Source: Streptomyces luomodiensis (GTDB lineage: Bacteria > Actinomycetota > Actinomycetes > Streptomycetales > Streptomycetaceae). Taken from it: a stretch of 64,000 bases of DNA. The position numbers and the translations under genes were made by a program. The DNA is taken from positions 8,246,001-8,310,000 of the forward strand of contig NZ_CP117522.1 of assembly GCF_031679605.1 (NCBI RefSeq). Reading direction: 5' to 3'. The notes beneath the pieces are model-generated. The model was not told where the DNA came from. It worked only from the letters and a program-made list of their open reading frames with translations, and ran no database searches. Below, in pieces: positions 1 to 12,924 of the stretch (positions within the stretch are counted from its first letter, which is position 1; every line of letters starts with the position of its first letter).

Positions 1-2
1 GG

Positions 3-3000
3 ATCGACGGCCATCTGCTGTACGCCACGGACCTGTTCGACGAGGCCACGGCGTGCGCGGTGGCGGAGCGGCTGGTGCGGGTGCTGGAACAGATCGCCTC
101 GCATCCGGCGGCTCGGGTGAGCGAGCTCGATGTGCTGGGTGGTGCGGAGCGGGAGCGGGTGGTGGTGGGGTGGAACGAGACCTCTGCCGAGGTGCCGGTG
201 GCTTCCTTGGGGGAGTTGTTCGATGCCCAGGCGGCTCGGACTCCGGGTGCGGTGGCCGTGGTGGGTGCCGGTGGTGAGGTGTCGTCGTACGGGGAGTTGC
301 GGGAGCGGTCGGATCGGGTGGCGGGGGTGCTGGCCGCGCGGGGTGTGGGGCGCGGTGATCTGGTGGCGGTGGTGTTGGAGCGGTCGGTGGATGTGGTGGC
401 GGTGTGGCTGGGGATTGCCAAGGCCGGGGCGGGGTTCGTGCCGGTGGATCCGGCGTATCCGGCCGAGCGGATCGGGTGGATGCTCGAAGACGCGGAGCCT
501 GCGCTCGTTCTGTGTGCTGAGGGGACGCGGGCGCTGGTCCCGGCTGGGGTGGAGTGCTGGGCGTGGGATCCGTCCGGGACGGCTGAACCGGCGCCTGTGG
601 TCTCGGTGGGTGCGGATGATGTGGCGTATGTGATTTATACGTCGGGTTCGACGGGGCGCCCGAAGGGTGTGGTGGTGACGCATCGTGGTCTCGGGAATCT
701 GGCGGTGGCGCAGATCGAGCGGTTTGCGGTGGGTGCTGATGCGCGGGTGTTGCAGCTGGCGTCGTTGAGTTTCGATGCGGCGGTTTCCGAGATGTGTATG
801 GCGCTGCTGTCGGGTGCTGCTGTGGTGATGGCGGGCGCGGACAGGTTGCCGCCGAATGGTGCGTTGGGTGAGGCGGTGGCGGAGTTCGGGGTGACGCATG
901 TGACCGTGCCGCCGTCGGTGCTGGCGACGGTGGAGGAGTTGCCGGAGAGCCTGCGTACGTTGGTGGTGGCGGGTGAGGTGTGTCCGCAGGGGCTGGTGGA
1001 GCGCTGGGCTCCCGGACGGCGGATGATCAACGCGTACGGGCCGACCGAGGTCACCGTGTGCGCGACGATGAGTGGGCCTCTCGATGTGGGTGGCCCGGTG
1101 GTGATTGGGCGCCCGATCCGCAATGCGAAGGCGTTCGTGCTGGATGTGCATCTGCGGCCGGTGCCGGTGGGTGTGGTGGGTGAGTTGTATGTCGCGGGTC
1201 CGGGGCTTGCGCGCGGTTATCTGCGTCGCCCCGGGTTGACGGCGGAGCGTTTTGTGGCGTGTCCGTTCACGGGTGGGCGGATGTATCGGACCGGTGATCT
1301 CGTGCGGTGGACGGCCGATGGTGAGTTGGTTTTCGTGGGCCGTGCGGATGAGCAGGTGAAGGTTCGTGGGTTCCGGGTGGAGCCGGGGGAGATCGAGGCG
1401 GTGCTCGCGGCGCACGGGGGTGTGGGTCAGGTGGCCGTTGTGGTGCGGGAGGACCGTCCCGGTGACAAACGGCTCGTCGCGTACGTCGTCGCTGCGGAAG
1501 GGGAAGCGGACCCGGCCGGGCTGCGGGAGTACGTGGCCGAGCGGCTGCCGGACCACATGGTCCCCGCCGCGGTCGTCGCCCTGGATGCCCTGCCGGTCAC
1601 GGTGCACGGCAAGCTGGACCGCGTCGCCCTCCCCGCTCCCGACTTCACCGACGTCGCGGAGGGGCGCGCTCCCGCCACTCCCACCGAGGAGATCCTCAGC
1701 AGCCTCTACCGCGAGGTCCTCGGGCTGGAGTGGGTCAGCGCCGACGCCTCCTTCTTCGAGCTCGGCGGCGACTCCCTGCTGGCCATGCGGCTCATCGCCC
1801 GCATCCGTGCCGTCCTCGACACCGACGTCAGCATCGGTGACCTGTTCGCCGCCCCGACCGTCGCCGGCGTCGCCCAGCTGGTGGGCGAACTCGGCGGCGA
1901 GACCCGGGCGCCGCTGACGGCGCGGCCCCGGCCGGATGTGCTGCCGCTGTCGTACGAGCAGCAGCGGATGTGGTTCCTCAACCGGCTCGAGAACACCGGC
2001 GAGGGTGCCGCGTACAACCTTCCCCTGGCTCTGAGGCTCTCCGGCCCCCTCGACGTCGCCGCTCTGGAAGCCGCCCTCGGCGACGTGGCCGACCGGCACG
2101 AGAGCCTGCGCACGATCTTCCCGGAGACCGCGGGCGTTCCCCGTCAGCAGGTCGTGCACGGCGCGGCGGGTCGGCCCGCGCTGACGGTGGTGCACACGAC
2201 CGCCGCCGAGGTGCCCGCGCAGCTCGCGGCGTACGGGAACCAGCCGTTCGATGTGCGCACCGAACTGCCGTGGCGCATACGGCTCTTGGTGACCGGCCCC
2301 GCCGAGTACGTGCTCTTGGGCGCCGTCCACCACATCGCCGCCGACGGCTGGTCGATGGGCGTCCTCGCGGGCGACATCGGCGCCGCCTACGCGGCCCGGT
2401 GCGCGGGTCGGCCGCCCGGATGGGAGCCGCTGCCGGTGCAGTACGGGGACTACGCGCTGTGGCAGCGTGAGGTGCTCGGTGACCTCGGTGATCCGGGGAG
2501 TGTGATCAGCGGGCAGCTGGCCTACTGGCGGGAGACGCTCGCCGGTGCCCCGCAGGAGCTGGATCTGCCGACCGACCGGCCCCGCCCGGCGGTGTCCTCG
2601 TTCATCGGCGGCGAGATGCCGTTCGAGGTGGGCGCGGAGACGCACGCCCGGCTGGTGGAGCTCGCCCAGCGCGGCCGGGCGACGATGTTCATGGTGGCGC
2701 ACGCGGCGCTGGCGGTTCTGCTGGCGCGGATGGGCGCGGGTACGGACATCCCCATCGGTACGGCGACGGCGGGCCGTGGGGACGCGGCGCTGGACGGGCT
2801 GGCCGGTTTCTTCGTGAACACCCTCGTACTGCGCACCGACCTGAGCGGCGACCCGACGTTCGGCGAGCTGCTGGCGCGGGTGCGGGAGACGGATCTGGCC
2901 GCGTACGCGCATCAGGACGTGCCGTTCGAGCGGCTGGTCGAGGACCTCAACCCGACCCGGTCGCTGGGCCGGCACCCGCTGTTCCAGGTGTCGCTCACCC

Positions 3001-6000
3001 TGCAGAACCTGCCGCAGAGCCGTCGGCAGTGGGAGCTGGCCGGGCTGGAGGTGAGCGGCCTGCCCGCCGCCTCACCGGCGGCCCGGTTCGATCTGTCGGC
3101 GACGGTGGCCGAGCGGCGTGACGCGGACGGAGCGCCGACCGGACTGGTGGGCTCGTTGCTGTATGCGGCTGATGTGTTCGATGAGGGTTCGGTGGGGTTG
3201 TTGGCGGGGCGGTTGGTGCGGGTGTTGGAGCAGGTGGGGGCTGATCCGGGGGTGCGGGTGAGCGAGGTCGATGTGCTGGGTGGTGCGGAGCGGGAGCGGG
3301 TGGTGGCGGAGTGGAACGCCACCGAGCGGGCCGTTCCCGTCCGGTCCTTGGTGGAGTTGTTCGGTGTGCGGGTGGCTGAGTCGCCGGGTGCGGTGGCGGT
3401 GGTGGGTGTGGATGGCCGGGAGTGGTCGTTCGCGGAGCTGGGGGAGTGGTCGGACCGGGTGGCGGCTGGGTTGGCTGCGCGGGGTGTGGGGCGTGGGGAT
3501 GTGGTGGGTGTGGTGTTGGAGCGGTCGGTGGAGTTGGTGGCGGTGTGGTTGGGGGTGTTGAAGGCGGGTGCGGGGTTCGTGCCGGTGGATACGGGGTGGC
3601 CGGCAGCCCGGCGCGGATTGGTGTTGGGGCAGGTGGGACTGGTGGTGGCGGACCGGGGTTCGGGGGTGCCGGGTGCGGTGTCGGTGGATGAGCTGTGTGA
3701 GGGGCGGGGTGTGGCGCCGGATGTGGTGGTGTCGGCGGAGGATGTGGCGTATGTGATGTTCACGTCCGGTTCCACGGGTGTGCCGAAGGGCGTGGCGGTC
3801 GGGCATGGTGCGCTGGCCGCGCTGGTGGTGGACGGGTGCTGGAGTGCGGCGGCGCGTGGTCGTGTGGTGTGGCATGCGCCGCATGCGTTCGACGCGGTGC
3901 TGTTGGAGGTGTGGGTGCCGTTGGTCAGTGGTGGCCGGGTGGTGGTGGCGCCTCCGGGGCGGTTGGACGCGGCCACGTTGGCGGGTCTGGTGGCGGCGTA
4001 TGGGGTGACGGCCGTGCATGTGACGGCTGGTTTGTTCGGGGTGCTGGCGGAGGAGTCGCCGGAGTGCCTGTCGGGTCTGGCCGAGGTGCTGACCGGTGGG
4101 GATGTGGTGCCCGCGGGGGCGATCGCCCGGGTCAAGGCGGCGTGTCCCGGGATCGAGATCCGGCATCTGTACGGACCCACCGAGACGACTCTGTGCGCCA
4201 CCACTCATGTCGTTCCCGGCAAGAGCGAGGCTCCGGTGGTGTTGCCGATCGGCAGGCCGCGTGACAACACCAAGGCATTCGTCCTCGACGAATACCTGAG
4301 GCCCGTCCCCGTAGGAGTGAGGGGCGAGCTGTACCTCGCCGGCGCCGGACTCGCACACGGATACACGGGTCACCCCGGCCTCACGGCCGAGCGCTTCGTC
4401 GCCGCGCCCTTCGCCGAGCCGGGGGCACGGATGTACCGCACCGGTGACCTCGCACGCTGGACCGCGGAGGGCGAGTTGGTCTTCGCGGGTCGGGTGGATG
4501 AGCAGGTGAAGGTCCGTGGGTTCCGGGTGGAGCCGGGGGAGATCGAGGCAGTGCTCGCGGCTCACGGGGGTGTGGGCCAGGCCGCGGTCGTCGTGCGGGA
4601 GGACCGCGAGGGGGACAAGCGGCTGGTCGCCTACGTGGTGTGGGACGGTGCGGGTGACGTGGCCGGGCTGCGGGAGTACGTGGCCGAGCGGTTGCCCGAT
4701 TACATGGTCCCGGCCGCCTTCGTTCCCCTCGGTGTCCTTCCCGTGACCGCCAACGGCAAGCTCGATCGCGCCGCGCTTCCGGCCCCCGACTTCGGTGGCG
4801 CCACCGCCGGGCGGGGCCCGGCCACACCCACCGAGGAGATTCTCTGCGGGCTGTTCGCCGAGGTGCTGGGCCTGGAGTGGGTCGGCGCGGAGGACTCCTT
4901 CTTCGACCTCGGCGGCGACTCCCTGCTGGCCATGCGGCTCATCGCCCGCGTCCGCGCCGTCCTGGGCGCGGAACTCACCATCGGCGAGCTCTTCGCCGCC
5001 CCCTCGGTCGCCGGTGTCGCCCGGCTGGCCGGTGCCGCGACCGGCCAGGCACGCTCGGCACTGGTCGCGCGCCCTCGGCCGGAGGTACTGCCGCTGTCGT
5101 ACGAGCAGCAGCGGATGTGGTTCCTCAACCAGCTCGAAGGGGCGGGCGAAGGCGCGGCGTACAACCTTCCCCTCGCCCTGCGGATGTCCGGCGACCTGGA
5201 CCTCGCGGCGCTGGAAACCGCCCTGGGCGACATCGCCGACCGGCACGAGAGCCTGCGCACGATCTACCCGGCGGCCCAGGGCGTTCCCCGCCAGCAGGTG
5301 CTCGAAGGCGCCGCCGGCCGGCCGCCACTGGTCGTGGTGGACATCACCGAGGACGAGATCGAGGAAGCCCTCACGACCCACCTGGGCCGCGGCTTCGACG
5401 TCAGCGTCGACCTGCCCTGGCGCGTCCGGCTGCTCAGGACCGGCCCCACGGACCACATCCTGCTGATCGTGGCACACCACATCGCGGTCGACGGCTGGTC
5501 GATGGGCGTCCTCACGCAGGACCTGGAAACCGCCTATACCGCACGCTGCCAGGGTCGGCTGCCCGGGTGGGAACCGCTGCCGGTGCAGTACGCGGACTAC
5601 GCGCTCTGGCAGCGCGACGTGCTCGGCGACCTCGGCGACCCGCGAAGTGTGATCAGCGGGCAGCTGGCCCACTGGCGGGAGACGCTCGCCGGCGCGCCCG
5701 AGGAGCTGGAACTGCCGACCGATCGGCCCCGCCCGGTCACGCCGTCGTTCCGTGGGCACACCCTGCCGGTGGAGGTGGCCGCGGAGACGCACGCCCGGCT
5801 GGTGGAGCTGGCGCGGGACGGCCGGGCGACGATGTTCATGGTCGTGCAGGCCGCGCTGGCGGTTCTGCTGTCGCGGCTGGGCGCGGGTACCGATATCCCC
5901 ATCGGTACGGCGACGGCGGGTCGTGGGGACGCGGCGCTGGACGGGCTGGCGGGGTTCTTCGTCAACACGCTGGTGCTGCGCACGGATGTCAGTGCCGACC

Positions 6001-9000
6001 CGACGTTCGGCGAGGTGCTGGCGCGGGTGCGGGAGACGGATCTGGCCGCGTACGCGCATCAGGACGTGCCGTTCGAGCGGCTGGTCGAAGATCTCAACCC
6101 GACCCGTTCGCTTTCCCGGAACCCACTGTTCCAGATCACCCTCGTCCTCCAGAACCTGCCCGTGTCCCAGGGACGGTGGAATGTCCCCGGACTGCGGGTC
6201 GGGCCGCTGGAGGCCACGTCGCAGGAGTCGACCGCCAAGTTCGACCTGTCGCTGACCCTCGCCGAACGGCGGAACACCGAAGGCGATCCGGCCGGGCTCT
6301 CGGGCTCGCTGCTGTATGCGACCGATCTGTTCGATGAGGGCACGGTGCGGTTGTTGGCGGAGCGGTTGGTGCGGGTGTTGGAGCAGGTGGGGGCTGATCC
6401 CGGGGTGCGGGTCAGTGAGGTCGATGTGATGGGGGAGCTGGAGCGGGCGCGGGTGGTGGCGGAGTGGAATGCCACGGAGCGTCCGGGGCCGGTGGATTCG
6501 GCGGGGGCGGCGGCGTCGTTGGTGGAGCTGTTCGGGGCGCGTGTTGCTGAGGCGCCGGGTGCGGTGGCTGTGGTGGGTGTGGATGGCCGGGAGTGGTCGT
6601 ATGGGGAGTTGGCGGAATGGTCGGACCGGGTGGCGGGTGCGCTGGCCGCGCGGGGTGTGCGGCGTGGCGACCTCGTGGGTGTGGTGATGGAGCGGTCGGC
6701 TGAGTTGGTGGCGGTGTGGCTGGGAGTGGCGAAGGCCGGAGCCGGTTTTGTGCCGGTGGACACGGGGTGGCCGGCAGCACGGCGCGGGCTGGTATTGGGG
6801 CAGGTGGGGTTGGTGGTGGCGGACCGGGGGCTCGGGGTGCCGGGTGCGGTGCCGGTGGACGAGCTGTTCGGTGCGCTGGAGGGTGTGCCGGGTGCGGTGC
6901 CGGATGTGGTGGTCTCGGGGCAGGACGTGGCGTATGTGATGTTCACGTCCGGTTCCACGGGTGTGCCGAAGGGTGTGGCGGTGGGCCATGGTGCGCTGGC
7001 CGCGCTGGTGACGGATGGGTGTTGGAGTGCGGCGGCGCGTGGTCGGGTTCTGTGGCATGCGCCGCATGCGTTCGACGCGGTGCTCTTCGAGGTGTGGGTG
7101 CCGTTGGCCAGTGGTGGCCGGGTGGTGGTCGCGCCGCCGGGCCGGATGGACGCGGGCACGCTGGCGGGGTTGGTGCGGGCGTATGGGCTGACGGCCGTGC
7201 ATGTGACGGCTGCTCTGTTCGGTGTGCTCGCTGAGGAGTCGCCGGAGTGCCTGTCGGGCCTGGCCGAGGTGCTGACCGGTGGGGATGTGGTGCCCGCGGG
7301 CGCGATCGCCCAGGTCAAGGCGGCTTGCCCGGGGATCGGGGTCCGGCATCTGTACGGCCCCACCGAGACCACCCTGTGCGCCACCACACACATCGTCCCC
7401 GCCCACGCCGAACCTCCGGTGGTGTTGCCGATCGGCAGGCCGCGCGACAACACCAAGGCATTCGTCCTCGACGAATACCTCAAGCCCGTCCCCATCGGGG
7501 TGCGGGGCGAGCTCTATCTCGCCGGCGCCGGCGTCGCACACGGCTACCTCGGCCGACCGGGGCTGTCGGCGGAGCGGTTCGTGGCATGCCCGTTCACGGG
7601 CGGCCGGATGTACCGCACCGGCGACCTCGTGCGGTGGACGGCCGAGGGTGAGCTGGTCTTCGGGGGCCGAGCGGACGAGCAGGTGAAGATCCGTGGCTTC
7701 CGGGTGGAGCCGGGGGAGATCGAGGCCGTGCTCGCCGCACACGAGAGCGTGGGTCAGGCCGCGGTCGTCGTCCGTGAGGACCGAGAGGGTGACAAGCGGC
7801 TCGTCGCCTACGTCCTCCCCGCGGCGGGCGACGGCACCCAAGACCTGGCCGGGTTGCGGGAGTACGTGGCCGAGCGGCTGCCCGCGTACATGGTCCCGGC
7901 CGCCCTCGTTCCCCTCGACACCCTCCCCGTCACCGCCAACGGCAAGCTGGACCGCGCCGCCCTCCCCGCCCCCGACTTCGGTGGCACCACCGCCGGACGG
8001 GGCCCGGCGACACCGACGGAGGAGATCCTCTGCGGGCTCTTCGGCGAGGTGCTGGGCCTGGAGTGGGTCGGCGCCGAGGACTCGTTCTTCGAGCTCGGCG
8101 GGGACTCCCTGCTGGCCATGCGGCTCATCGCCCGGATCCGGTCGGTCCTGGGCACCGTACTCAACATCGGCGAGCTGTTCGCGGCTCCGACGGTGGCCGG
8201 TGTGGCCCGGCTGTTCGACGCCACCTGCCAGGACGGTACCGCTCGGCCCGCGCTGACCCCGCGGCCGCGGCCGGACGTGCTGCCGCTCTCCTACGCCCAG
8301 CGGCGCATGTGGTTCCTCAACCGGCTCGCAGACGTGGGCGAGGGCGCGGGCTACAACCTTCCGCTGGCGCTCCGGATATCGGGAGACCTGGACGTCGCCG
8401 CGCTGGAAGCCGCCCTCGGCGACGTCGCCGACCGGCACGAGAGCCTGCGCACGGTCTTCCCGGAGACGGACGGCGAACCGCGCCAGCGGGTCCTGGCGGG
8501 CGAGGCGGGCCGGCCGCCGCTCATCGTCGTCGAGACCACACCGGACGAGCTCGGTGCGGCCCTGGCGGCGCACTCCGGGCGCGGCTTCGAGCTGAGCGCC
8601 GAACTGCCTTGGCGCATCCGGCTGTTGGCGACCGGCCCGGCGGAGTATGTGCTGCTGATCGTGGCGCATCACATCGCCGTTGACGGCTGGTCGATGGGTG
8701 TGCTCGCGCGGGACATCGGTGTGGCGTATGCCGCCCGGCGGGCGGGTGGCGCGCCGGGGTGGCAGCCGCTGCCGGTGCAGTACGCGGACTACGCGCTCTG
8801 GCAGCGCGAGGTGCTGGGTGACCCGGAGGACCCGGACAGCGTGATCAGCGGCCAGCTGGACTACTGGCGCGAGGCGCTGGCCGACGCGCCCCAGGAGCTG
8901 GCGCTGCCGACCGACCGGCCGCGCCCGCCCGCGTCCACGTTCCGGGGCGGCACGGTGCCCCTGCGCGTGAACGCCGAGACCCACGCCCGGCTGGTGGCGG

Positions 9001-12000
9001 CCGCCCAACAGGGCAACGCGACCATGTTCATGGTGGCCCAGGCCGCGCTGGCCGTACTGCTGGCGCGCCTGGGCGCGGGCACCGACATCCCCATCGGCAC
9101 CGCGATCGCCGGCCGTGGCGACGAGGCCATGGACGACCTGGCCGGGTTCTTCGTCAACACGCTGGTGCTGCGCACGGATGTCAGCGCCGACCCGACGTTC
9201 AGCGAGGTGCTGGCGCGGGTGCGGGAGACCGATCTGGCCGCCTACGCCCATCAGGACGTGCCGTTCGAGCGGCTGGTCGACGTGCTGAGCCCGGCGCGGT
9301 CGCTGTCGCGCAACCCGCTGTTCCAGGTCATGCTCGCGCTCCAGAGCGCCGCGCCGGAGGAGTGGGAGCTGCCCGGCCTGGCGGTCGACACCTTGCCGTC
9401 GACCGCGGATCCGGTGGCCCGCTTCGACCTGTCGGTGACATTGATCGAGCACCGTGATGGGGCGGGGGCTCCGGCGGGGTTGGGCGGGGCGTTGCTGTAT
9501 GCGGTGGATTTGTTCGACGAGGGTACGGCGCGGGGGTTGGTGGAGCGGTTGGTGCGGGTGTTGGAGCAGGTGGGAGCCGATCCGGAGGTGCGGGTCAGTG
9601 AGGTCGATGTGCTGGGTGTGGGTGAGCGGGTGCGGGTGGTGGAGGAGTGGAATGCCACCGGGGCCGTGGTGCCGGACGGGTCGGTGGTGGAGCGGTTTGA
9701 GGGGTGGGTCAGGGTGGCGCCGGATGTGGTGGCGGTGCGGTGTGGTGAGGAGGTGTTGTCGTATGGGGAGTTGGATCGGCGGGCGAATCGGTTGGCGCGT
9801 TTCCTGAGCGGGGTTGGTGTGGGTCGGGAGTCGCGGGTTGCGTTGTGTTTGCCGCGGTCGGTGGGTGTGGTGGTGGCGGAGTTGGCGGTGTGGAAGGCCG
9901 GTGGTGCGTTTGTGCCGTTGGATCCGGAGTATCCGGTGGACCGGCTGGGGTTCGTGATCGCGGACAGTGGCGCGCAGGTGGTGTTGGGTACGGCGGAGAG
10001 TCTGTCGGGGGTGCCGCTTGGCGACGCTCGTGCTGTTCTTCTTGAGGATGTTGGCGGGGTTTCGGATGAGCCGTTGGGGACGGTGATCGTGCCGGAGCAG
10101 TTGGCGTATGTGATCTATACGTCGGGTTCGACGGGTCGTCCGAAGGGCGTGGCGGTTGCGCATGGTGGGGTGGCGAATCTGGCTGAGGTGATGCGTCCGG
10201 TGTTGGGGATGGACGCGGGTGTGGTGGCGTTGCAGTTCGCCTCGTTCAGTTTTGACGCCGCCGTTCTGGACGTTGCGGTCACCCTTGCCTCTGGTGGCAC
10301 TTTGGCTGTGGCGACGGCGGAGGAGCGCAGGGATCCGCAGGCGTTGGCGGGGATGGTGGGGCGGTGTGGGGTGCGGGTGGCGAGTGTGGTGCCGTCGTTG
10401 TTGGGGGTGTTGGACCCGAGCGCTGTGGCGGGGGTGGGGAACTGGGTGTTGGGTGCGGAGCGGTTGAGTGCGGAGCTGGCGGGGCGGTGGTCGGCGGGTG
10501 CGCGGGTGTGGAACACCTACGGCCCGACCGAGGCCACTGTCATCACCACCGCCACCGCCGGCCCGCTGGACCCGGCGTTGGAGGAGGCCCCGCCGATCGG
10601 CCGCCCGCTCCCCAACGTGCGTGTCTATGTCCTGGATGCGTTCCTGAACCCCGTGCCGGTGGGTGTCGTGGGCGAGGTGTATATCGCTGGTGCCGGTCTG
10701 GCGCGGGGGTATATCGGTCGTGCGGGGTTGTCGGCGGAGCGGTTTGTGGCGTGTCCGTTCGCGGTTCCGGGTGGGCGGATGTATCGCAGTGGTGACCTGG
10801 CGAAGTGGACGGCGGATGGTGAGCTGGTCTTCGCGGGGCGGGCTGATGAGCAGGTGAAGATCCGTGGTTTCCGTGTCGAGCCCGGCGAGATCGAGGCCGT
10901 TCTCAGCGGTCACCCGGCCGTGGCCCAGGCTGCCGTGGTCGTCCGTGAGGACGGTCCGGGGGAGCGCCGTCTCATCGCTTATGTGGTCCCCGATGGCGAG
11001 CTCGACCCGGCGGTCCTGCGTGGCCTGGCCGCCGACCGGTTGCCGGAGTACATGGTCCCGTCGGTTGTCGTGCTGGAGGCGTTGCCGCTGACGGTCAACG
11101 GCAAGCTGGACCGTTCCGCGCTCCCGGCCCCGGACACGGCCGGTATGGCCGGGGGCCGCGCGCCCGCCACCCGCACCGAGGAGATTCTCTGCGGGTTGTT
11201 CGCGGAGGTGCTGGGGCTGGATGAGGTGAGTGCGGATGCGTCGTTCTTCGAGTTGGGTGGTGACTCGATCATGTCGATGCTGCTGGTGTCGAGGGCGCGC
11301 AAGGCGGGTTTGGTGGTGTCGGCGCGGCAGGTGTTCGAGCGGCGGAGTCCGGCGGAGTTGGCTGTGGTGGCCGGTGATGTGGCCGCTGGTGGTGGTGTGG
11401 TGGGCAGTGGCGATCCGGGTACGGGTGAGGTGCCGTTGACGCCGGTGATGCTGGAGTTGCTGGGGCGGGCCGGGGCGGAGCGTGTGGGTGGGGTGTATCA
11501 GTCGACGGTGGTGGTGGCTCCGGCGGGGATGCGGCTGGAGACGTTGACCGAGGCCGTTCAGGCGGTGGTCGATCACCATGACATGCTGCGGGCGCGGCTG
11601 GACGTCGAGTCCGGGCCTCGTCTCCTGGTTCCCCCGAGCGTGTCCGTGGCCCCTTGGGTGCATCGGGTCGACGCGGCCGGAGCCGGGGCCGGAGGTGACC
11701 TTGACCGTCTCATCGCCGAGGAGTCGCGGGCCGCCGCGGACCGGCTGGATCCGCGGGCGGGTGTGATGGCGCAGGTGGTCTGGTTCGACACCGGCCCGGA
11801 CACCCCCGGACGGCTGCTGATCCTCCTCAACCACCTCGTGGTGGACGGCGTCTCGTGGCGCGTCCTGCTACCGGACCTGGCCGAGGCGTACACGGAGCTG
11901 GCCGCAGGCCGTGAGGTCGTGCTGGAGCCGGTGCCCACCTCCTTCCGGCACTGGGCCCGTGCCCTCCAGGCAGATGCCACCGGTCAGCAGAGGCGTGCCG

Positions 12001-12923
12001 AACTCCCCGCCTGGACCCAGGTACTGGACGGTGCCGACCCGCTGCTCACCCCACGGGCCGTGGACCCGGAGCGGGACCTCGGCGGCACCGTCCGGCAGCT
12101 GTCGGTGCAGGTGTCCACGGAGGTCACCTCGGCGCTGCTGACCAGTGTGCCGACGGCGTTCCACGCGGGTGTCGACGATGTGCTCCTGACCGGGCTGACG
12201 GCGGCGGTGACCGAGTGGCGGCGCAGGCAGGGCCAGGACACCGCCGCGTTCCTGCTGGACATCGAGGGCCACGGCCGGGTCCCGCTGGCCGAGGGTGTGG
12301 ATCTGACGCGTACGGCGGGCTGGTTCACCAGCAGCTACCCGGTGCGGCTCGACATCGGCGTCGTCGACTTCATGGAGCTGCGCTCCGGCGGGGCCGTGGC
12401 GGGACGGGTCGTCAAGCGAGTCAAGGAACAGCTGCGGGCCATCCCTGGCGACGGGCTGGGCTACGGGATGCTCCGGTATCTCAACCCCGAGACCGCACCC
12501 ACGCTCGCCGCGCTGCCGACGGCCCAGATCGGCTTCAACTACCTGGGCCGCTTCCCCGGCCGCCAGAGCCGGCAGCCCGTGGAACAGCACGCCTGGCAGA
12601 CCGTCGGCGAAGGCGGCCGGGGCGGCGGCGCCGACGACCGGATCCCGGTCATGCACGCCCTGGAGGCCATGGGCGTCGTCCACGACCTGCCCGACGGCCC
12701 GCAGCTCACCCTCATCGTGTCCTGGCCGGCGGAGCTGCTGGCGGAGTCGGCCGCCCGGAGCCTGGCCGACGGCTGGGCCGCGATGCTCACCGGGCTGGCC
12801 ACGCACACCACGGACGACGGCACCGGTGGCCACACCCCCTCCGACTTCCCGTTGGTGGAGATCAGCCAGAGCGAGTTGGACGAGTTCGAAGCGACAGCGC
12901 AGCAGATGGAAGAAGGAGCTTGA
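3..12923 (+). CDS. Non-ribosomal peptide synthetase, 5' end outside the window
   Basis: Multimodular cytoplasmic NRPS open at the left edge; translation from base 3 begins in the tail of a condensation (C) domain. Domain order by nucleotide: A1 207-1641, T1 (GGDSLL near 1764), C2 1940-3270 (HHIAADG at 2329), A2 3346-4800, T2 near 4910, C3 5090-6420 (HH at 5475), A3 6516-7975, T3 near 8096, C4 8280-9600 (HH at 8668), A4 9676-11130, T4 near 11260, then an epimerisation domain 11430-12900 with VVDGVSW, EGHGR and NYLGRF motifs. C2-C4 begin with S-Y-x-Q-x-R-M-W, typical of L-accepting C domains, so only the residue loaded by A4 is expected to become D. The first His of the E-domain HH pair is Asn; the catalytic second His is kept. 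The next NRPS starts one base after the stop, so the two are translationally coupled. Family assignment is certain; substrates are inferred. Confidence 0.97.
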   Translation: MDGHLLYATDLFDEATACAVAERLVRVLEQIASHPAARVSELDVLGGAERERVVVGWNETSAEVPVASLGELFDAQAARTPGAVAVVGAGGEVSSYGELRERSDRVAGVLAARGVGRGDLVAVVLERSVDVVAVWLGIAKAGAGFVPVDPAYPAERIGWMLEDAEPALVLCAEGTRALVPAGVECWAWDPSGTAEPAPVVSVGADDVAYVIYTSGSTGRPKGVVVTHRGLGNLAVAQIERFAVGADARVLQLASLSFDAAVSEMCMALLSGAAVVMAGADRLPPNGALGEAVAEFGVTHVTVPPSVLATVEELPESLRTLVVAGEVCPQGLVERWAPGRRMINAYGPTEVTVCATMSGPLDVGGPVVIGRPIRNAKAFVLDVHLRPVPVGVVGELYVAGPGLARGYLRRPGLTAERFVACPFTGGRMYRTGDLVRWTADGELVFVGRADEQVKVRGFRVEPGEIEAVLAAHGGVGQVAVVVREDRPGDKRLVAYVVAAEGEADPAGLREYVAERLPDHMVPAAVVALDALPVTVHGKLDRVALPAPDFTDVAEGRAPATPTEEILSSLYREVLGLEWVSADASFFELGGDSLLAMRLIARIRAVLDTDVSIGDLFAAPTVAGVAQLVGELGGETRAPLTARPRPDVLPLSYEQQRMWFLNRLENTGEGAAYNLPLALRLSGPLDVAALEAALGDVADRHESLRTIFPETAGVPRQQVVHGAAGRPALTVVHTTAAEVPAQLAAYGNQPFDVRTELPWRIRLLVTGPAEYVLLGAVHHIAADGWSMGVLAGDIGAAYAARCAGRPPGWEPLPVQYGDYALWQREVLGDLGDPGSVISGQLAYWRETLAGAPQELDLPTDRPRPAVSSFIGGEMPFEVGAETHARLVELAQRGRATMFMVAHAALAVLLARMGAGTDIPIGTATAGRGDAALDGLAGFFVNTLVLRTDLSGDPTFGELLARVRETDLAAYAHQDVPFERLVEDLNPTRSLGRHPLFQVSLTLQNLPQSRRQWELAGLEVSGLPAASPAARFDLSATVAERRDADGAPTGLVGSLLYAADVFDEGSVGLLAGRLVRVLEQVGADPGVRVSEVDVLGGAERERVVAEWNATERAVPVRSLVELFGVRVAESPGAVAVVGVDGREWSFAELGEWSDRVAAGLAARGVGRGDVVGVVLERSVELVAVWLGVLKAGAGFVPVDTGWPAARRGLVLGQVGLVVADRGSGVPGAVSVDELCEGRGVAPDVVVSAEDVAYVMFTSGSTGVPKGVAVGHGALAALVVDGCWSAAARGRVVWHAPHAFDAVLLEVWVPLVSGGRVVVAPPGRLDAATLAGLVAAYGVTAVHVTAGLFGVLAEESPECLSGLAEVLTGGDVVPAGAIARVKAACPGIEIRHLYGPTETTLCATTHVVPGKSEAPVVLPIGRPRDNTKAFVLDEYLRPVPVGVRGELYLAGAGLAHGYTGHPGLTAERFVAAPFAEPGARMYRTGDLARWTAEGELVFAGRVDEQVKVRGFRVEPGEIEAVLAAHGGVGQAAVVVREDREGDKRLVAYVVWDGAGDVAGLREYVAERLPDYMVPAAFVPLGVLPVTANGKLDRAALPAPDFGGATAGRGPATPTEEILCGLFAEVLGLEWVGAEDSFFDLGGDSLLAMRLIARVRAVLGAELTIGELFAAPSVAGVARLAGAATGQARSALVARPRPEVLPLSYEQQRMWFLNQLEGAGEGAAYNLPLALRMSGDLDLAALETALGDIADRHESLRTIYPAAQGVPRQQVLEGAAGRPPLVVVDITEDEIEEALTTHLGRGFDVSVDLPWRVRLLRTGPTDHILLIVAHHIAVDGWSMGVLTQDLETAYTARCQGRLPGWEPLPVQYADYALWQRDVLGDLGDPRSVISGQLAHWRETLAGAPEELELPTDRPRPVTPSFRGHTLPVEVAAETHARLVELARDGRATMFMVVQAALAVLLSRLGAGTDIPIGTATAGRGDAALDGLAGFFVNTLVLRTDVSADPTFGEVLARVRETDLAAYAHQDVPFERLVEDLNPTRSLSRNPLFQITLVLQNLPVSQGRWNVPGLRVGPLEATSQESTAKFDLSLTLAERRNTEGDPAGLSGSLLYATDLFDEGTVRLLAERLVRVLEQVGADPGVRVSEVDVMGELERARVVAEWNATERPGPVDSAGAAASLVELFGARVAEAPGAVAVVGVDGREWSYGELAEWSDRVAGALAARGVRRGDLVGVVMERSAELVAVWLGVAKAGAGFVPVDTGWPAARRGLVLGQVGLVVADRGLGVPGAVPVDELFGALEGVPGAVPDVVVSGQDVAYVMFTSGSTGVPKGVAVGHGALAALVTDGCWSAAARGRVLWHAPHAFDAVLFEVWVPLASGGRVVVAPPGRMDAGTLAGLVRAYGLTAVHVTAALFGVLAEESPECLSGLAEVLTGGDVVPAGAIAQVKAACPGIGVRHLYGPTETTLCATTHIVPAHAEPPVVLPIGRPRDNTKAFVLDEYLKPVPIGVRGELYLAGAGVAHGYLGRPGLSAERFVACPFTGGRMYRTGDLVRWTAEGELVFGGRADEQVKIRGFRVEPGEIEAVLAAHESVGQAAVVVREDREGDKRLVAYVLPAAGDGTQDLAGLREYVAERLPAYMVPAALVPLDTLPVTANGKLDRAALPAPDFGGTTAGRGPATPTEEILCGLFGEVLGLEWVGAEDSFFELGGDSLLAMRLIARIRSVLGTVLNIGELFAAPTVAGVARLFDATCQDGTARPALTPRPRPDVLPLSYAQRRMWFLNRLADVGEGAGYNLPLALRISGDLDVAALEAALGDVADRHESLRTVFPETDGEPRQRVLAGEAGRPPLIVVETTPDELGAALAAHSGRGFELSAELPWRIRLLATGPAEYVLLIVAHHIAVDGWSMGVLARDIGVAYAARRAGGAPGWQPLPVQYADYALWQREVLGDPEDPDSVISGQLDYWREALADAPQELALPTDRPRPPASTFRGGTVPLRVNAETHARLVAAAQQGNATMFMVAQAALAVLLARLGAGTDIPIGTAIAGRGDEAMDDLAGFFVNTLVLRTDVSADPTFSEVLARVRETDLAAYAHQDVPFERLVDVLSPARSLSRNPLFQVMLALQSAAPEEWELPGLAVDTLPSTADPVARFDLSVTLIEHRDGAGAPAGLGGALLYAVDLFDEGTARGLVERLVRVLEQVGADPEVRVSEVDVLGVGERVRVVEEWNATGAVVPDGSVVERFEGWVRVAPDVVAVRCGEEVLSYGELDRRANRLARFLSGVGVGRESRVALCLPRSVGVVVAELAVWKAGGAFVPLDPEYPVDRLGFVIADSGAQVVLGTAESLSGVPLGDARAVLLEDVGGVSDEPLGTVIVPEQLAYVIYTSGSTGRPKGVAVAHGGVANLAEVMRPVLGMDAGVVALQFASFSFDAAVLDVAVTLASGGTLAVATAEERRDPQALAGMVGRCGVRVASVVPSLLGVLDPSAVAGVGNWVLGAERLSAELAGRWSAGARVWNTYGPTEATVITTATAGPLDPALEEAPPIGRPLPNVRVYVLDAFLNPVPVGVVGEVYIAGAGLARGYIGRAGLSAERFVACPFAVPGGRMYRSGDLAKWTADGELVFAGRADEQVKIRGFRVEPGEIEAVLSGHPAVAQAAVVVREDGPGERRLIAYVVPDGELDPAVLRGLAADRLPEYMVPSVVVLEALPLTVNGKLDRSALPAPDTAGMAGGRAPATRTEEILCGLFAEVLGLDEVSADASFFELGGDSIMSMLLVSRARKAGLVVSARQVFERRSPAELAVVAGDVAAGGGVVGSGDPGTGEVPLTPVMLELLGRAGAERVGGVYQSTVVVAPAGMRLETLTEAVQAVVDHHDMLRARLDVESGPRLLVPPSVSVAPWVHRVDAAGAGAGGDLDRLIAEESRAAADRLDPRAGVMAQVVWFDTGPDTPGRLLILLNHLVVDGVSWRVLLPDLAEAYTELAAGREVVLEPVPTSFRHWARALQADATGQQRRAELPAWTQVLDGADPLLTPRAVDPERDLGGTVRQLSVQVSTEVTSALLTSVPTAFHAGVDDVLLTGLTAAVTEWRRRQGQDTAAFLLDIEGHGRVPLAEGVDLTRTAGWFTSSYPVRLDIGVVDFMELRSGGAVAGRVVKRVKEQLRAIPGDGLGYGMLRYLNPETAPTLAALPTAQIGFNYLGRFPGRQSRQPVEQHAWQTVGEGGRGGGADDRIPVMHALEAMGVVHDLPDGPQLTLIVSWPAELLAESAARSLADGWAAMLTGLATHTTDDGTGGHTPSDFPLVEISQSELDEFEATAQQMEEGA
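207..1641 (+). other. Adenylation domain A1, predicted tyrosine
   Basis: Core motifs are intact ([11 protein letters not shown] near 637, NAYGPTE near 1029, GKLDR near 1609). Aligned by eye to the GrsA Phe domain, the specificity residues read D-A-S-T-V-A-A-V-C plus the invariant Lys. This is a code I associate with tyrosine; phenylalanine is the nearest alternative. The domain is strikingly similar to A6 (17494-18945) along most of its length but differs at the pocket positions. Confidence 0.7.
3346..4800 (+). other. Adenylation domain A2, predicted 4-hydroxyphenylglycine
   Basis: Core motifs [11 protein letters not shown] and YGPTETT are present. The pocket reads D-A-L-H-L-G-L-L-C-K, matching the H-L-G-L-L-C pattern of Hpg-activating domains in glycopeptide and related synthetases. 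It is nearly identical to A3. Hpg biosynthesis genes are not in this window. Confidence 0.72.
6516..7975 (+). other. Adenylation domain A3, predicted 4-hydroxyphenylglycine
   Basis: The pocket reads D-A-F-H-L-G-L-L-C-K, differing from A2 only at the third position (Phe for Leu), so Hpg is again the best call and the peptide should hold two adjacent Hpg-type residues. The DNA is almost the same as A2 over the N-terminal subdomain, which points to a recent duplication or gene conversion. Confidence 0.72.
9676..11130 (+). other. Adenylation domain A4, specificity unknown; product epimerised
   Basis: Core motifs are intact ([11 protein letters not shown] near 10117, NTYGPTEAT near 10513). The pocket reads D-A-L-S-V-G-T-V-I-K by manual alignment, a code I cannot match to a known amino acid. 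The following T4-E pair implies that this residue is converted to the D form. A5 carries the same code. Confidence 0.6.
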
Positions 12924-12924
12924 G

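Noticed and set aside
3072..11834. Very long open frame on the minus strand across the first NRPS
   Set aside because: It is opposite a clear NRPS; extreme G/T bias on the + strand removes stop codons from the other strand. The product is His/Arg/Pro low-complexity with no domain.
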